A stretch of 64,000 nt of DNA, from NCBI RefSeq assembly GCF_902859705.1, contig NZ_CADIJO010000011.1, forward strand, positions 1 to 64,000, given 5' to 3'. Below, one piece after another: positions 61,847 through 64,000 of the stretch. Made by a program: the position numbers and the translations under genes. The notes beneath the pieces are model-generated. The model made no database searches, was not told where the DNA came from, and worked only from the letters and a program-made list of their open reading frames with translations. This stretch comes from Achromobacter deleyi. GTDB lineage: Bacteria; Pseudomonadota; Gammaproteobacteria; Burkholderiales; Burkholderiaceae_B. Each line of letters opens with the position of its first letter. Position 1 is the first letter of the stretch.

Positions 61847-63037
61847 TTACTCGGGCGCTTGCATGCCCAGCGCGGCGGCCACGCGCGCGGCGTCGGCCTG
61901 CGCTTCGCGCAAGCTGGCAGCGACGATGGTGACGTGGCCCATCTTGCGGCCACGGCGCGCTTCGCGCTTGCCGTACAGATGCAGCTTGGCGGTGGGCACG
62001 GCCAGCGCGGCGGCCCAGTCGGGTTCGCGCTGCGCATCGCCGGTGGCCGATGGATACCAGATGTCGCCCAGGATGTTCAGCATCACGGCCGGTGCCAGCA
62101 GGTCGGTGCTGCCCAGCGGCAGGCCGGCCATGGCGCGCGCCTGCTGCTCGAACTGGCTGGTGACGCAGGCGTCCATGGTGTAGTGGCCGCTGTTGTGCGG
62201 ACGCGGCGCGATCTCGTTGACGATCAGGCTGCCGTCCTGCAACACGAAGAATTCCACGCACAGGACGCCGTGATAGCCCAGGCCCTGCGCGATGGCTTGC
62301 GCGGCCTCGGTGGCGCGCGCCTGGCGTTCGGCGTGGGCAGCATCCTGCTTGACCGGCGCCGCAGTGGACACGGCCAGGATGCCGTCGCGGTGCACGTTGC
62401 GGGCCACCGGAAACACCACGCTCGCGCCATCGAAACCGCGCGCGATGACGACCGAGATTTCGTAGTCCAGCGGCATCAGCGCTTCGAGCACGCAGGCCAC
62501 GCCGCCGAATTCGGCGAAGGCGGCCAGCGCGGCTTCGCGCGTGTCGATGCGGGCCTGGCCCTTGCCGTCGTAGCCCAGCCGGGCCACCTTGAGGATGCCC
62601 GGGAACAGCGCATCGGGCGCGGCGTGCAGGTCGGCTTCGCTGCGGATGGCCGCGTGCGGCGCCACCGTGATGCCTTGGCCGGCGATGAAACTCTTTTCGG
62701 AAATGCGGTCCTGCACGATCGCCACCGCATCAGCGGCCGGGCTGACGCGGCAGCGCGTGGCCAGCGCGCGCAGGCTGGCGGCCGGCACGTTCTCGAATTC
62801 GGTGGTGACGGCCTGACAGGTGCTGGCCAGGCGCTCAAGGCCGGCCTCGTCGTCGTAGGCGGCCTGGATGTGCAGGTCCGCCACCATGCCCGCGGGGCAT
62901 TCGGCGGCCGGGTCCAGCACCGCGACCTTGTAGCCCAGGCTTTGCGCCGCGTGGCAGAACATGCGGCCCAGCTGGCCGCCGCCGAGCAGGCCAAGCCAGC
63001 CGCCGGGTGCGATGGAGAAAGCAGTCGATTGCGTCAT
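61847..63037 (-). CDS. purK: N5-carboxyaminoimidazole ribonucleotide synthase
   Basis: 396-residue ATP-grasp enzyme of purine synthesis, converting AIR, ATP and bicarbonate to N5-CAIR. It shows [29 protein letters not shown] in parts, [11 protein letters not shown], the ATP-grasp lobe [21 protein letters not shown] with catalytic Lys and Gly loop, and [28 protein letters not shown]. The length is normal, and purE precedes it by 5 bp. Confidence 0.96.
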   Translation of the reverse strand: MTQSTAFSIAPGGWLGLLGGGQLGRMFCHAAQSLGYKVAVLDPAAECPAGMVADLHIQAAYDDEAGLERLASTCQAVTTEFENVPAASLRALATRCRVSPAADAVAIVQDRISEKSFIAGQGITVAPHAAIRSEADLHAAPDALFPGILKVARLGYDGKGQARIDTREAALAAFAEFGGVACVLEALMPLDYEISVVIARGFDGASVVFPVARNVHRDGILAVSTAAPVKQDAAHAERQARATEAAQAIAQGLGYHGVLCVEFFVLQDGSLIVNEIAPRPHNSGHYTMDACVTSQFEQQARAMAGLPLGSTDLLAPAVMLNILGDIWYPSATGDAQREPDWAAALAVPTAKLHLYGKREARRGRKMGHVTIVAASLREAQADAARVAAALGMQAPE

Positions 63038-63042
63038 TCGGA

Positions 63043-63564
63043 TCAGGCCTCGGGCGGAACCTTCATGTCACGCGCGGCCTGCGTCTGGCGCGCGCGGAAC
63101 GCCACCAGCTTCTTGTGCAGGCCCGCGTCGGTGCCCGCCAGCGTGGCGATCAGGTGCAGTGCGGCGTTGGCGGCGCCGGCCTCGCCGATGGCGAAGGTGG
63201 CGACCGGCACGCCCTTGGGCATCTGCACGATGGACAGCAGCGAGTCTTCGCCGCGCAGGTACTTGGACGGCACCGGCACGCCGAACACCGGCACTTCGGT
63301 CAGGGCCGCCATCATGCCCGGCAGGTGCGCCGCGCCGCCAGCGCCGGCGATGATGCCGCGCAGGCCGCGTTCGAACGCCGCGGCGCCGTATTCGGCCATG
63401 TCCTGCGGCATGCGGTGCGCGGAGATCACGCGGGCTTCATAGGCCACGCCGAAGTCTTCCAGCATGGTGACGGCGTGCTTCATGACCTCCCAATCGCTGG
63501 AAGAACCCATAATTACGCCCACCACGGGGGTGGCGTCTGCCGCTGCGGAAGTCTTGGCTGTCAT
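63043..63564 (-). CDS. purE: N5-carboxyaminoimidazole ribonucleotide mutase
   Basis: 173-residue mutase converting N5-CAIR to CAIR. It shows [26 protein letters not shown] with the active-site [22 protein letters not shown] with the catalytic His, and [16 protein letters not shown] and [26 protein letters not shown] 63564 matches the family start ([17 protein letters not shown]). Confidence 0.96.
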   Translation of the reverse strand: MTAKTSAAADATPVVGVIMGSSSDWEVMKHAVTMLEDFGVAYEARVISAHRMPQDMAEYGAAAFERGLRGIIAGAGGAAHLPGMMAALTEVPVFGVPVPSKYLRGEDSLLSIVQMPKGVPVATFAIGEAGAANAALHLIATLAGTDAGLHKKLVAFRARQTQAARDMKVPPEA

Positions 63565-63638
63565 AACCGATGTCGAGTAGTTGGATGGCCGCGGCGAAAC
63601 CGCGAAACCCGGTATTTTACCCGGCGTCGGCGGCACCC

Positions 63639-64000
63639 TTACGACGGATCGGCGGAACCCAGCCAGAGATAGCTGGTGGGGTTGTCCGGGCAAGGCCCGA
63701 AACCGCATTGCAGCGTGGTGCTGCCCAGGTTGCCCAGCACCATGATGAAAAACAGGGCCATGACCACCACGCCCAATGCCGAGACCGGCCGCTTGAGCAC
63801 GTTGTCGCCCCATTTGCGGTCGGCCGACAGCATCACCACGCAGAAGACGATCAGCGCGGCAAAGGCGATGAACCCCCAGGTATAGAAATGCAGGCCCAGC
63901 AGCGTCGTGCCGTAGCCGGGGTCGCCCGGCGCGATGTGCAGCAGCACCTGGCGGCCCGAGGCCACCATGCCGCCCAGCGAGGCCGCGATCGTCATGGCGT
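63639..64000 (-). CDS. Disulfide bond formation protein B-like membrane protein (3' part; start is beyond the right edge)
   Basis: About 120 C-terminal residues are present. They form two to three transmembrane segments ([58 protein letters not shown]) and a periplasmic loop with [18 protein letters not shown]. The C-terminal [12 protein letters not shown] has two cysteines. This resembles the C-terminal half of DsbB-type proteins in betaproteobacteria. An in-frame ATG at 63995 is probably internal. The first CxxC motif, which would confirm the assignment, is outside the window. Confidence 0.55.
   Translation of the reverse strand, partial: AMTIAASLGGMVASGRQVLLHIAPGDPGYGTTLLGLHFYTWGFIAFAALIVFCVVMLSADRKWGDNVLKRPVSALGVVVMALFFIMVLGNLGSTTLQCGFGPCPDNPTSYLWLGSADPS

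Overview
The window is high-GC DNA, densely packed with protein-coding genes, and most likely comes from an Alcaligenaceae betaproteobacterium of the Bordetella/Achromobacter type. The evidence is the dnaX/SRP RNA neighbourhood, two Bug-type (tripartite tricarboxylate) periplasmic binding proteins, a benzoyl-CoA epoxidation (box) cluster with a BoxR-type regulator, and the general style of the catabolic operons. No rRNA, CRISPR array, transposase or complete prophage was seen.

Region by region. 1-2012: 5' part of dnaX (minus strand). 2133-2232: small SRP RNA gene, preceded by an 18-bp inverted repeat and a pyrimidine-rich tandem repeat. 2628-8915: an AddA/AddB-type helicase-nuclease pair. 8953-10342: an MFS transporter and a 55-residue membrane protein. 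10537-11490: a nitronate monooxygenase family enzyme. 11491-11989: an AT-richer stretch without a convincing gene. 11990-19058: a minus-strand CoA-thioester catabolic cluster (enoyl-CoA hydratase, acyl-CoA synthetase, HMG-CoA-lyase-like aldolase, MarR regulator, second hydratase, CoA-transferase, Bug protein). The same 15-bp palindrome lies in front of the nitronate monooxygenase gene, the second hydratase gene and the head of the cluster.

19248-21046 is a low-GC two-gene unit: an ABC/OLD-type AAA ATPase overlapping a DUF4276 protein with TOPRIM-like acidic motifs, 82 bp from a tRNA-Arg(CCU) gene. This is the best candidate for a little-described conflict or defence system. 21558-29698 holds housekeeping and metabolic genes: a D-Ala-D-Ala endopeptidase, a ribbon-helix-helix protein, a zinc alcohol dehydrogenase behind an FNR-type site, a DJ-1/PfpI protein, YbaK, XerD, and a LysR regulator divergent from a thiamine diphosphate enzyme. 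29829-32256: glutaryl-CoA dehydrogenase and an orphan TRAP binding protein.

32268-35649 holds two tandem, partly near-identical tail-fibre genes with no other phage gene. 35925-49740 is the aerobic benzoate block. MaoC-like protein, BoxA, BoxB, BoxC and BoxR are on the minus strand. A DUF4863 protein, benzoate-CoA ligase, an alpha/beta hydrolase and a five-gene branched-chain-type ABC importer are on the plus strand. Each arm has a recognisable sigma70-type promoter overlapped by TGCA-N6-TGC(A/T) sites. The logic is import, CoA activation, epoxidation and ring cleavage, with repression by BoxR until benzoyl-CoA accumulates.

49809-57105: a second thiamine diphosphate enzyme, a polar amino acid-type ABC importer with a ureohydrolase, an IclR regulator and another amino acid binding protein. 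57460-60725: a Bug protein, a two-subunit CoA-transferase and an IclR regulator. 60793-64000: threonylcarbamoyl-AMP synthase, purK, purE and the start-truncated part of a DsbB-like gene. Motif positions within proteins are approximate unless a residue number is given with its letter.
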